Shown one piece after another: positions 26,700 through 35,201 of a stretch of DNA of 64,000 nt (position 1 is its first letter; every line of letters begins with the position of its first letter). Source of the DNA: a bacterium (GTDB lineage: Bacteria > Latescibacterota > Latescibacteria > Latescibacterales > Latescibacteraceae); NCBI GenBank assembly GCA_021372535.1, contig JAJFUH010000135.1:18895-82894 (forward strand), in the 5' to 3' direction. The notes below the pieces were generated by a model. That model made no database searches. It was not told the DNA's origin and saw only the letters and a list, made by a program, of their open reading frames with translations. The position numbers and the translations under genes are program-made.

Positions 26700-27980
26700 T
26701 CACAGCCCTCCGGTGTTGACTACGAATGTTCCGATAGTACTTTCCGAATTGATCTCTTTTATCGTTATTGCCCCGACTCTCCAGTAATAGGTGTTGCCGC
26801 TGATGAGCGTTACATTACCGGCATAGGTAACCTGCGTAGTATTTTTATTGACCTCGGTATACCATATCTCGCCCCCGATACGTGATGATGTCAGAAACAG
26901 CACATATTTTGTCGCTCCCTCGACCGGCTCCCATGTAAACTGAGGATGATCGCCGATATACTGATAATTGATGGGGGAAACGAGACTGACCGGGGGGAGT
27001 ACCAGATCGCTGACTATCGACGAGGGAGTACTTTCCCAGTTTTCCTTGTCAACGGCGCTGATTCTGTAATAATACCGGACACCCACTTCGACATTGACAT
27101 CGACATAGTATTCCTGCGTAACGGATGTGACATACGAGCTGCTGCTGTCTTCGAGGCCGGTTGATGTCTGGGCGCGATAGATATTGTAATGTTTTATGTC
27201 CGGCTCGGTATTTTCTGACCAGAAGACATTGATTTTCGGTATGATATCGTTGACTGCGGAGATGTTGATGTTCGCAGGTGGTGAAGGGCTTGTGGTATTG
27301 AGCGGTTTCCCGTTGACCTGGTTTGAAAGGGCGCTTTCATTGCCGTTTTTATCGACCGCTGAAACTGCAAAGTAATAGATGATTTCGTAATCGAGATTTA
27401 TAATGGTGACAGAACTGTTTTCAACAAACTTCCGGTTTGCCGAGAGAGGATCGGCCTTTGCTCCGCCGCGCCAGTATACATTGTATCCTTTGAGATCATC
27501 CACCGTAATCGGAGTCCAGACGAGGCTTGCGGAGCCGTTGCCGATGGCTGACAACTGAAGATTCAAGGGAACCGGCGGAGGTGTAGTATCATTCTTGTCC
27601 TGGTATTTTCCCGTAACCTGAACGGAAAGGGAGCTTTCATTGTCCGATTCATCGATTGAAGAAACGGCAAAATAGTACGTTATATCGGATTTAAGGCCGG
27701 TAATGGCGGCGTTTGCGGATTCGGAAAATAGTTTATGAGAGGTTAGTGTATCGACTTCTGCCCCTTCATTCCAATACACATAGTATCCTTTTAACTCATC
27801 ATCTTTTACGGGTGACCAGGTTAAAAATACCGTTCCATTTTCCATGGATTTAATCGTCAGTTCAGCCGGAACAGGCGGAGAGGTGACATCGACAGAATTA
27901 TTGCTCGTTGAAGATGAACATCCGTAAAGTGCCGCAAGAGCACTGAAAATACACACTATGAGTAAAGTGTTTCTTGACAT
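26700..27980 (-). CDS. Fibronectin type III repeat lipoprotein
   Basis: A 426-residue predicted lipoprotein: signal peptide with lipobox LYGC, then a Ser/Asn/Thr linker. Three FN3 domains follow (about residues 38-128, 135-228 and 235-330), recognised by repeats such as LTWSPVKDDELKGYYVYW, LVWTPITVDDLKGYNVYW and FWSENTEPDIKHYNIY with the matching YYFAVSSID, YYFAVSAVD and YYYRISAVD. A fourth Ig-like domain (PQFTWEPVEGATKYVLFL ... YYWRVGAI) resembles the C-terminal domain of the PilP-like protein. It converges on the barrel gene at 25879-26661 and has its own promoter. Probably exposed at the cell surface; ligand unknown. Confidence 0.82.
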   Translation of the reverse strand: MSRNTLLIVCIFSALAALYGCSSSTSNNSVDVTSPPVPAELTIKSMENGTVFLTWSPVKDDELKGYYVYWNEGAEVDTLTSHKLFSESANAAITGLKSDITYYFAVSSIDESDNESSLSVQVTGKYQDKNDTTPPPVPLNLQLSAIGNGSASLVWTPITVDDLKGYNVYWRGGAKADPLSANRKFVENSSVTIINLDYEIIYYFAVSAVDKNGNESALSNQVNGKPLNTTSPSPPANINISAVNDIIPKINVFWSENTEPDIKHYNIYRAQTSTGLEDSSSSYVTSVTQEYYVDVNVEVGVRYYYRISAVDKENWESTPSSIVSDLVLPPVSLVSPINYQYIGDHPQFTWEPVEGATKYVLFLTSSRIGGEIWYTEVNKNTTQVTYAGNVTLISGNTYYWRVGAITIKEINSESTIGTFVVNTGGL

Positions 27981-28022
27981 ATATTATTCTCCGCTGTAAT
28001 GTGAGTTTTGTAAAGTATCTAT

Positions 28023-28051
28023 ATAATAGCTGATTATGCTCTGAATGTCAA
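28023..28051 (-). promoter_or_regulatory. Sigma70 promoter for the FN3 lipoprotein
   Basis: Minus strand TTGACA (28051-28046), 17 bases, TATTAT (28028-28023). Predicted start near 28016, 36 bases before the ATG at 27980. Together with the promoter at 28179-28207 it makes this 385-base spacer a divergent promoter region. Confidence 0.7.
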
Positions 28052-28178
28052 TAAACCTTGCAAAAGGTTTTCCGGACAGAATGAAACTGGTTGAATGATA
28101 TTTCCGCCGTCAATTTTATATGCTTATGCCTGTTTAGAAGATGTAATCTCTGTTTTTTTACCGGGCCTTTACTGATAT

Positions 28179-28207
28179 TTGACAAAACAGGGATTCATGA
28201 ATATATT
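28179..28207 (+). promoter_or_regulatory. Sigma70 promoter for the SpoU methyltransferase gene
   Basis: TTGACA (28179-28184), 17 bases, TATATT (28202-28207). Predicted start near 28214, leaving a leader of about 150 bases. Confidence 0.65.
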
Positions 28208-28213
28208 CCGCAT

Positions 28214-28365
28214 GACCGGAGAGAGTAAAATATCCGAAGAAAATGGGGTGACCGGCCGTCGAATGCGTATCCGTCCGAAGCCGGTCAGCACCATAGGCTG
28301 CTCATGCATGACCATGTGATAATTAAGGGAAATCGACTAACTGTTACATCCGTGACGGGAATACT
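28214..28365 (+). promoter_or_regulatory. Long structured leader of the SpoU methyltransferase gene
   Basis: The leader contains a perfect 8-bp inverted repeat TGACCGGC / GCCGGTCA (about 28249-28287), extended by GGTG/CACC-like flanks with a bulge. No T-run follows, so it is not a terminator. I compared it by eye with glycine, FMN, cobalamin, SAM and c-di-GMP riboswitch consensus features and found no match. Function unknown. Confidence 0.35.
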
Positions 28366-29181
28366 ATGACTGATTTTCATGTAAATAGTTCTGGATTCAG
28401 GAATAGAGCTCTTGATATCAACAGCCCGGCAAATCCGAAATTCCGGCTATGGAAAACACTCATCGGGAGCCGCGGTATAAAACGTTCCGGGTATGCGCTC
28501 GTTTCTGGTGCAAAAATTGTCCCCGAGATGCTGCGTTTACGTCCCGGTATTGCGGAAGGTCTGATTTGCAACGCCCGTGATGACAGACACCTTGCGGATA
28601 TTCCACCGGATATTCCGCAGTACAGCCTCAGCGGTGAATTGTTCCGTGAGCTCGATGTTCACGGCACTGCATTTCCGCTGCTCCTTGTGAAAACACCCGA
28701 AATCCCGTCTCATGAGCCTGACGGGTGTTCGGACGGCATTTCTCTGCTGGTTCCTTTCCAGGATCCGGGAAATGTTGGCGCGGTTATCCGCTCGGCGGCA
28801 GCCTTCGGTGTTAAGAGCGTTGTTTTACTCGAGGAAGCCGCTTTACCATTTCACCCGAAAAGTATACGGGCCGGCGGCACTTCGATATTTCTCGTTACCT
28901 ATACAGAGGGGCCTTCAATCCATAAGCTCGATGCCATGGATATCCCGATTGTCGCTCTTGCTGCAGACGGCGTTCCCCTCGACAAATTCAGATTTCCCGG
29001 GAAATTTGCTCTTTTACCCGGACTTGAAGGACCGGGTATGCCGGAGAATGTTCCGGCCGATTTTACCGTTTCGATCCCCATGGAACGGGATGTGGAAAGC
29101 CTGAACGCCGCTGTTGCCGCTTCCATTATACTGTTCGAATACCGGCAGAGAATGCGTTCGGAAAACCGCAGGGGTAAATAA
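28366..29181 (+). CDS. SpoU/TrmH-family RNA methyltransferase
   Basis: A 271-residue SPOUT enzyme that methylates ribose 2'-OH in tRNA or rRNA using S-adenosylmethionine. The N-terminal ~100 residues form an L30e-like substrate-binding domain. The knotted catalytic domain shows motif 1 (DPGNVGAVIRSAAAFG), motif 2 (LLPGLEGPGMP) and motif 3 (SIPMERDVESLNAAVAASI); the Arg in motif 1, the Glu in motif 2 and the Ser-Asn in motif 3 are present. The usual motif 2 reads 'G.EG.G', matched here. The exact target nucleotide cannot be assigned. It is monocistronic: its own promoter upstream and a repeat-filled spacer behind. Confidence 0.88.
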   Translation: MTDFHVNSSGFRNRALDINSPANPKFRLWKTLIGSRGIKRSGYALVSGAKIVPEMLRLRPGIAEGLICNARDDRHLADIPPDIPQYSLSGELFRELDVHGTAFPLLLVKTPEIPSHEPDGCSDGISLLVPFQDPGNVGAVIRSAAAFGVKSVVLLEEAALPFHPKSIRAGGTSIFLVTYTEGPSIHKLDAMDIPIVALAADGVPLDKFRFPGKFALLPGLEGPGMPENVPADFTVSIPMERDVESLNAAVAASIILFEYRQRMRSENRRGK

Positions 29182-29799
29182 TAGTTTTAACTATTTGCGT
29201 TTTGTGTCCTTGTGGTGAAATATTTGTATGAATAATAACCCGCATGACCATAGAAGGTCACAACGAAGGATGAAAAAGCATATTCAAATAAATTATAGAT
29301 TTTCTCCGTGTCTCCGTGGTTAAATTTTATTATGAATATTTCCAGATAAATCCGGGTTAAAAAATGAGGGGTTGCCATAAATCTTTACATAAGACCCCCC
29401 AAAATCCACGATGAATTGTATTGTAATACATTGATTATAAATAGAATATAGACCATTAAAGCCTGTGAATTTATAAACCCGTTGAAAAGCCCCACGGTCA
29501 CAACCGGTTTTCGGAAAAAGAATGGGTGCTGTCCGAGCGAGCCGAAGGCTCGTGAGTTCACACATTCCCGAAAAACGGGCAGTGAACGGGGGAAAAGGCT
29601 TTTCACGAGGTGCCCTTTCCTTGGTTACTTCCTTTGGGCACGCAAAGGAAGTAACATCTAAAAAAAGTGTTCTTAAAAAAAATGGGTGGTTGCCAGCCAT
29701 AAATCTTTATTATTGCTTTTATAATAATTTTTACTCATATTTATTGTTAAATGATTATTTTGTGTTTTAAATGCATTTTAAAAATGAAACTGGTGGAAT
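29182..29799. other. Repeat-rich intergenic region without a gene
   Basis: A 618-base spacer. The left part (about 29200-29330) carries fragments of the 'gtgtccttgtggtg' / 'cgtgtctccgtggtta' type also seen near 4917. Bases 29357-29709 hold the element bounded by direct repeats described separately. The last 90 bases are AT-rich and should contain the promoter of the gene at 29800; only a weak candidate (TTGTTA, 17 bases, TTAAAT) was seen. Small frames reading through the palindromes have no ribosome-binding sites and were not called. Confidence 0.6.
29357..29709. repeat. Palindrome-rich element bounded by ~30-bp imperfect direct repeats
   Basis: The left copy (29357-29387) and right copy (29673-29709) share 'TTAAAAAA..TG.GGGTTGCCA...ATAAATCTTTA', the right copy having a few inserted bases. 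Between them lie several hairpins: GAGCC/GGCTC (about 29538-29550), CCCG/CGGG (about 29570-29582), and a perfect 13-bp inverted repeat GTTACTTCCTTTG / CAAAGGAAGTAAC at 29624-29636 and 29643-29655 with a 6-base loop. There is no transposase. It looks like a non-autonomous or REP/MITE-like interspersed element. Confidence 0.55.
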
Positions 29800-30768
29800 A
29801 TGCTCAATCGGACTGATAAGTTTGTCGTATATCTCGATATTGATACCCTTGAGTATATGTATCTTGATTATACCAATGAGCGTTCGTATCCGGTGATGAA
29901 GAAGCTCTATGCGCTTTTACATGAAGGTTTTGTTAATAACTGGCTGCTTGTGCCGCTTTCTATGGATTTTATACTGGCATTTATCAAGGACAATCGGATT
30001 GACCAGCAGTTTTTGAATATGATGGGCGGAATTGGGCAGATCCAGTTTCACCAGCGTTTTACGCTTAAAACCCTTCAGCTTATCAGAATTATTAATTCGT
30101 TTTTCGAAAACACATATACGAAACCCATGTGGCGGGATGCATTTGTGCGCAATCCCGATGAACGGTATACACCCGGATTCAACAAATATGGTTCCATCAG
30201 CGCTCAAAATGCCTTGACTGCTCTTGAACGCGAGAAGAAAACATCTCAGATATACCAGTTCATCGAGAGCTATAAGGTCGGGAAACAGGTAGACAGCCTT
30301 GCCGGTCTTCATTTCAGGTCTCTCTGGGAGGAATTCCCCGATCTTATAATTCCGTATCTGCCGGCTGTCGGCACGCCGCAGGTTCACATGAACAAGTTTC
30401 TCGAATACGAATACATCAAGGATATTCCTGAATTTCACATTCTCTCGAATGTGCTCTATCCGCTGCTCGATGCGTACGGCATCGAGGAAGTCGAGGCAGG
30501 CAAGCGCGACAGTGAGCTCCTCGCGGCGGAAACAATCGCCTCATACATGCCATACTGCCATTTTTATGTGACAAATGTCGATATTGCCGAGCTTATCAAC
30601 ATGAACGGTATTAACGACATTTATAATGTGCGTGTATACGATCATAACGAAAGTTCACTTTATAAACTTATTCATGATATTACGGAACGATTTAAAGCCC
30701 AGAGCAAATTCGTCGAGGGCGATGCAAAAAGCCAGACAATATTCAGAAAAGGGCTTTCCAAGCTTTGA
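29800..30768 (+). CDS. Uncharacterised protein, possibly PIN-like
   Basis: A 322-residue soluble protein with no signal peptide or membrane segment; GGTGG precedes the ATG. I do not recognise the family. The N-terminus FVVYLDIDTLEYMYLDY and a late FYVTNVDIAEL place acidic residues and a TN-D motif where PIN-domain nucleases carry their first Asp and their C-terminal 'T.D' pair, so a PIN-like fold is possible but not shown. The middle is rich in aromatic and basic residues. It lies upstream of mfd on the same strand, 88 bases apart, and behind a repeat-filled spacer. Its composition looks like that of its neighbours. Confidence 0.6.
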   Translation: MLNRTDKFVVYLDIDTLEYMYLDYTNERSYPVMKKLYALLHEGFVNNWLLVPLSMDFILAFIKDNRIDQQFLNMMGGIGQIQFHQRFTLKTLQLIRIINSFFENTYTKPMWRDAFVRNPDERYTPGFNKYGSISAQNALTALEREKKTSQIYQFIESYKVGKQVDSLAGLHFRSLWEEFPDLIIPYLPAVGTPQVHMNKFLEYEYIKDIPEFHILSNVLYPLLDAYGIEEVEAGKRDSELLAAETIASYMPYCHFYVTNVDIAELINMNGINDIYNVRVYDHNESSLYKLIHDITERFKAQSKFVEGDAKSQTIFRKGLSKL

Positions 30769-30856
30769 TATCATTCGCTCTTGTGACAGGGCGCAGGACA
30801 ATTTACATCCTTTCTGGTTCATAATCTTGACTCACACGTTTCTCCCTCAGACATAG

Positions 30857-33800
30857 ATGTTACAGTCAATCCTCACGCAATATAAAGATAACCCGACGCT
30901 GCAGGCCTCACTTGAGTCGCTGCTGAGCTCACGGCGGATTGCCGTCCATGGCCTGGGCGGATCATCCTCCGCTTTTCTGGCTTCCGTGATTCATTCCGAA
31001 TTGAACACAACGAAACGACGTTCTCTGCTGGTCATTCTTCCGACAGAAGAGGAAACGGAGGTTTTCCGCGATGACATGGAAAACATCCTGGGCCGTGACC
31101 TCATTAAATACTTCCCCGAGCGCGACACGAATCCCTACGAGCACAGCGACAGTCATATCGAGGTCAGATGTCAGCGTCTGGAAACTCTCGATGCCCTCGA
31201 GCGCGGCCGTGTAAATATCGTCGTCTCGTCGGTCAGAGGGATTCACGATCCAGCGACTCCGCCCGGTCTTGTATCCCTTGTCAGTGTCGATGTCGTGAAA
31301 GGAAGCAGGGTCAGTTTCGATGATTTTGTCCGGTCGCTTGTGTTCAAGGGGTTCAAACGTACCAACACGGTGAATGCCGCCGGTCAGGTTGCTGTCAGGG
31401 GAGGGATTGTGGATATTTTCCCCTTCGGAGGCGAGGTCCCTTACCGTGTGGAATTCTGGGGAGATGAGATAGAATCTGTCCGTATCTTCTCGACTTCCAC
31501 CCAGCGTTCCCTCGAACAGGTCGCCGGATTCAGAATAATACCTCCCGATGAGTTTATTACCGAAGCCGGGCTGAATACCGATGATGAACGCCGCATCAGT
31601 CTTGCCGAAAAGAATGCGGGCGTCAGTCTCGATCGTATCAGGGGCTCTTTTGATGGCCGCGACAGGCCGGAGGGTATCGAACAGTATCTCTATCTCGTAT
31701 TCGGTTCACGGGCTTCCCTTGTCCGGTATTTCCCCGATGATACGGTGGTGATGGTATTCGATCCCGGCCGGTGTATGGAGGAGCTTGAAAAACGTCTCGA
31801 TCATGCGTGGATACTCTGGGAGCGTCAGCGTCATGAAGACCCGGATATTGTCTCCCCCGAGTATTTATATGAAAAGCCCGTGACATTCATGGCGGGTCTT
31901 GAGCGGATGCTGTATATCGAGAACTGTTATCTCCGTCCCCCGGACAGAGAAGTAATCGAATTCAATATCACTCCTTCGCGGCAGTATCAGGGGAACATTG
32001 ACGAGGTAAAACAAGACATCCGGAAGGCCCGCGCTTCGGGATTGTCATGTCATATTGCCTGCGACAATACCGGCCAGGTCGATCGCCTTAACGAGCTTCT
32101 CGACGATTCGATGGGTGAATATTCCGCATTTGTTGCGCGGCTTTCGGGGGGATTTGTCGATCCGGCAACGGGCATCTCACTCTTTACCGATCACGAAATT
32201 TTCAGCAGGTACAGGAGACGTATCCGTTACCGTCGTTTCAAGGATGGCGTTCCGATACCCGATTTCAGGTCGCTGAAGATTGGTGATTTCGTTGTCCATA
32301 TCGATTATGGCATCGGTAAATACATGGGTCTCAGACGGTTGCAGGTCGGCGGAGCGGAATCCGACTGTCTCCTGATTCACTATCAGGGCGATGACAAGCT
32401 CTTTCTTCCCGTGGATCAGTTGAAGCGGCTGAAAAAATTCACCTCCGAAGAGGGCGTGTTCCCCGTAGTCAGCAAACTCGGTGGAACGGCCTGGGACAAG
32501 CTCAAAGAGCGTACCAAGAAATCCATCGAACGGATGGCTAAAGACCTTCTCAGGCTTTACGCCGAGCGGAAAGCGTATTCCGGTCATGCGTTCAATCCCG
32601 ACAGGATGATGCTTCAGGAGCTTGTCGGTTCGTTTATTTTTGAGGATACACCCGATCAGAAGCGGTCATGGGAAGATGTTCGCGCCGACATGGAAAATTC
32701 CTCTCCCATGGACAGGCTTATCTGCGGAGATGTCGGTTTCGGAAAGACCGAGATCGCTGTCCGGGCTTCTTTCATGGCCGTGCTGGATGGTATGCAGGTT
32801 GTTATCCTCGTACCGACGACGATTCTTGCGGACCAGCATGACGAAACCTTCAGGGAACGTCTTGCCGATTTTCCGGTTAAAGTCGATTCTCTGTCTCGTT
32901 TCCGCTCGGCGAAGGAGCAGAAGGACATTTTAAACCGTCTCGCGGTGGGAGATATCGATATTATCATCGGAACGCACCGTCTTCTTTCCGGGGATGTTCA
33001 CCTCAGGAAACTGGGACTTCTCATAATCGACGAGGAGCAGCGCTTCGGTGTCAGGCACAAGGAGCGGATCAAACAGCTCCGCCGTAATGTCGATGTGCTC
33101 GCCATGAGCGCCACGCCGATTCCGAGAACGCTCAATTTATCCCTTTCCGGCGCCCGCGATATCTCGTTTATCACAACTCCGCCTCCTGACCGGTACAGCG
33201 TACATACCGAAATCATACCCTTCGAGGAACGGCATATCGTGGAAGCGATCATGAGAGAAGTAGACCGCGGCGGCCAGATATATTTCGTTCATAACCGGGT
33301 GCGGTCCATCGAGGCCATGACACGGTATCTGATAAAGCTTCTGCCCAATGTGACCTTCGGAATGGCTCACGGTCAGCTGCCGGAAAAAGAACTCGAACGG
33401 GTGATGCGCGATTTTCATCATGGCAAATTCCAGGTTCTTGTCTCGACCATGATTATCGAGAACGGTCTCGACATTCCCTCGGTCAATACGATTATTATCA
33501 ACCGGGCCGATACATTCGGTCTTTCCCAGTTGTACCAGCTTCGCGGGAGGGTTGGACGGTCGAACAGGAGGGCATATGCCTATCTCCTTGTTCCGCCGAA
33601 GGTTCCCCTTTCCAAGATTGCGCGGCAGCGACTGCGGATCATCGAGGAATTTGCGGAGCTCGGCAGTGGTTTCAAGATAGCGATGCGTGATCTTGAAATC
33701 CGCGGCGCGGGAAATATTCTCGGTACGGAACAGTCCGGCTTCATCGCTTCCGTAGGCTTCGATCTGTATTCCGAGCTTTTACGTGAAACCGTTGCCGAGC

Positions 33801-34270
33801 TGAGAGGTGAAAGAATTAGTAAACCGCCGGAAGTTGAAATGAAAGTGAAAGTCGATTCTTTCATACCGGAAAGTTATATACCGGATTCGAATGAACGGGT
33901 GGTATTTTACAGGAGACTGTCCGAAACTGTTACACTTCAACAGGTTGAGGCGATAGAGGAAGAGCTGAAGGACCGTTTTGGTCGTCCGGAGAATCCGGTA
34001 AGAAACCTGCTCGATATCACCTATATCCGTCATTATGCCTCTCTGCTCAATGTGTCGGAAGTAACGCTCAGGGATCATGAGGTGAGCATGTTTATGCCCG
34101 AGGGAATAGGGGTGACACGCAGCGCCATAGAAGAGATGGTTAAAAAATCGCCTGTGAAATTACTGTTCTCCTCCGGCACTGATGGGATGACAGTTTCGTT
34201 TGTTTTTCCCGAGGAAAACGATGGCGCTCTTTCCGGTTTTAAAAAGGTCTTGCAGGTAATAACCAAATAA
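30857..34270 (+). CDS. mfd: Transcription-repair coupling factor Mfd
   Basis: A 1137-residue DNA translocase that removes RNA polymerase stalled at lesions and recruits UvrA. The domains run in order: UvrB-like N-terminal module (about 1-330), RNA-polymerase-interacting CarD-like domain (about 468-525, FVVHIDYGIGKYMGLRRL), RecG-like helicase core with Walker A GDVGFGKTE (624-632), DEEQ (near 723), MSATPIPRTL, and the second RecA lobe with LRGRVGRSNRRAYAYLL, then the C-terminal TRCF domain (about 985-1090). Slightly shorter than E. coli Mfd, otherwise complete. The ATG has no strong ribosome-binding site. It heads a run of same-strand genes (mfd, two PPIases, methyltransferase, ftsEX, envC). 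Confidence 0.97.
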   Translation: MLQSILTQYKDNPTLQASLESLLSSRRIAVHGLGGSSSAFLASVIHSELNTTKRRSLLVILPTEEETEVFRDDMENILGRDLIKYFPERDTNPYEHSDSHIEVRCQRLETLDALERGRVNIVVSSVRGIHDPATPPGLVSLVSVDVVKGSRVSFDDFVRSLVFKGFKRTNTVNAAGQVAVRGGIVDIFPFGGEVPYRVEFWGDEIESVRIFSTSTQRSLEQVAGFRIIPPDEFITEAGLNTDDERRISLAEKNAGVSLDRIRGSFDGRDRPEGIEQYLYLVFGSRASLVRYFPDDTVVMVFDPGRCMEELEKRLDHAWILWERQRHEDPDIVSPEYLYEKPVTFMAGLERMLYIENCYLRPPDREVIEFNITPSRQYQGNIDEVKQDIRKARASGLSCHIACDNTGQVDRLNELLDDSMGEYSAFVARLSGGFVDPATGISLFTDHEIFSRYRRRIRYRRFKDGVPIPDFRSLKIGDFVVHIDYGIGKYMGLRRLQVGGAESDCLLIHYQGDDKLFLPVDQLKRLKKFTSEEGVFPVVSKLGGTAWDKLKERTKKSIERMAKDLLRLYAERKAYSGHAFNPDRMMLQELVGSFIFEDTPDQKRSWEDVRADMENSSPMDRLICGDVGFGKTEIAVRASFMAVLDGMQVVILVPTTILADQHDETFRERLADFPVKVDSLSRFRSAKEQKDILNRLAVGDIDIIIGTHRLLSGDVHLRKLGLLIIDEEQRFGVRHKERIKQLRRNVDVLAMSATPIPRTLNLSLSGARDISFITTPPPDRYSVHTEIIPFEERHIVEAIMREVDRGGQIYFVHNRVRSIEAMTRYLIKLLPNVTFGMAHGQLPEKELERVMRDFHHGKFQVLVSTMIIENGLDIPSVNTIIINRADTFGLSQLYQLRGRVGRSNRRAYAYLLVPPKVPLSKIARQRLRIIEEFAELGSGFKIAMRDLEIRGAGNILGTEQSGFIASVGFDLYSELLRETVAELRGERISKPPEVEMKVKVDSFIPESYIPDSNERVVFYRRLSETVTLQQVEAIEEELKDRFGRPENPVRNLLDITYIRHYASLLNVSEVTLRDHEVSMFMPEGIGVTRSAIEEMVKKSPVKLLFSSGTDGMTVSFVFPEENDGALSGFKKVLQVITK

Positions 34271-34338
34271 ATTATTATTAATACATGGAATAATGATGAT
34301 ATATTTGTAAAATGACCCCATGTAAAAAGGACAGTAAA

Positions 34339-35187
34339 ATGAACATGCGATTGATTTTCGCATTTGAAGTACTGTTTCTTGTGATAATTTACGGCGGTTG
34401 TTCCGCTGGCAATGAAAAAAGCGATACCCGCGAACGCGTATATGCCAAGGTGAACGGCGCCCGGTTGACCGAGTCGGATATGAAAGCGCTGGTCCCCGGA
34501 GATGTGTATGATAAAATGACCGAAATGCACAAAAGCGAAGTTGTCAAGGGATGGGCGAAGAATGAGGTTCTTTATCAGGAAGCCCTGAGGCGGAACATTG
34601 ATAAGGATCCCATGATTGCGCGGATACTGGAAAACTCGAAACGGAATCTGCTCGTGAATGAGTTGCTTGAACGGATTTTTGCTGATATTAAAGCCCCCAG
34701 TGATGATGAACTGAAGGATTACTACAATAAACGCAAAGATTATTTTGTTCTGCCCGATAATGAATATAAAATTCGCTATGCGCTTTTCGACAGCAGAGAG
34801 ATCGTTGATGATTTCTGGAAAAAGGTCAAGCTCGGGAGCAGTTTTTCCGATCTGGCGCAGAAAATGTCGAAAGACCCCAGTTTTCAGAATGGAGGCGATT
34901 TGGGGATAGTAAGCGAAGAAATGATCGAACCGGAAGTATGGAAAGCAATCATTGTTACCTATAAAAAACTGGGCATTGTCAAGATATCCGACCCGTTCAG
35001 TGTGAGTGGCGGCTGGGCGTGTCTCATTATCGACGAGATATACGAACAGGGTAGTGTCAAGCCGTTCGAAGCCGTCCGCGACCAGGTTCGCGAGATGTAT
35101 ATTGTTGAAAAACGTGAAGAAGTCAAAAATGAATTTATTGAACAGTTGAGTCAGAAAGCCAAAATAACCTACGAATCAGTAAAATAA
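34339..35187 (+). CDS. Parvulin-type peptidyl-prolyl isomerase lipoprotein (SurA/PrsA-like)
   Basis: A 282-residue lipoprotein; the signal peptide ends in the lipobox IYGGC and AAGGACA lies before ATG 34339 (the frame is open to 34312 but the ribosome-binding site and signal peptide fix the start). A SurA-N-like helical domain (YAKVNGARLTESDMKAL ...) is followed by a parvulin domain at about 128-225 (FSDLAQKMSKDPSFQNGGDLG) and a C-terminal helix. It should assist folding of exported proteins in the periplasm. The parvulin core is diverged: EYKIRYALF replaces the usual 'HIL' strand, so isomerase activity is uncertain while chaperone activity remains likely. Immediately upstream of surA, 14 bases apart. 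Confidence 0.85.
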   Translation: MNMRLIFAFEVLFLVIIYGGCSAGNEKSDTRERVYAKVNGARLTESDMKALVPGDVYDKMTEMHKSEVVKGWAKNEVLYQEALRRNIDKDPMIARILENSKRNLLVNELLERIFADIKAPSDDELKDYYNKRKDYFVLPDNEYKIRYALFDSREIVDDFWKKVKLGSSFSDLAQKMSKDPSFQNGGDLGIVSEEMIEPEVWKAIIVTYKKLGIVKISDPFSVSGGWACLIIDEIYEQGSVKPFEAVRDQVREMYIVEKREEVKNEFIEQLSQKAKITYESVK

Positions 35188-35201
35188 GTGAGTCCGATAT
35201 T

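Noticed and set aside
28214..28300. Glycine riboswitch suggested by CGGAGAGAG and CCGAAG
   Set aside because: The second half of the aptamer (CTCTCAGGCA and the following stem) is missing, and a methyltransferase gene is not a usual target.
29522..29770. Small open frames reading through the palindromic element
   Set aside because: They follow from the inverted repeats, lack ribosome-binding sites and signals, and overlap in both directions.
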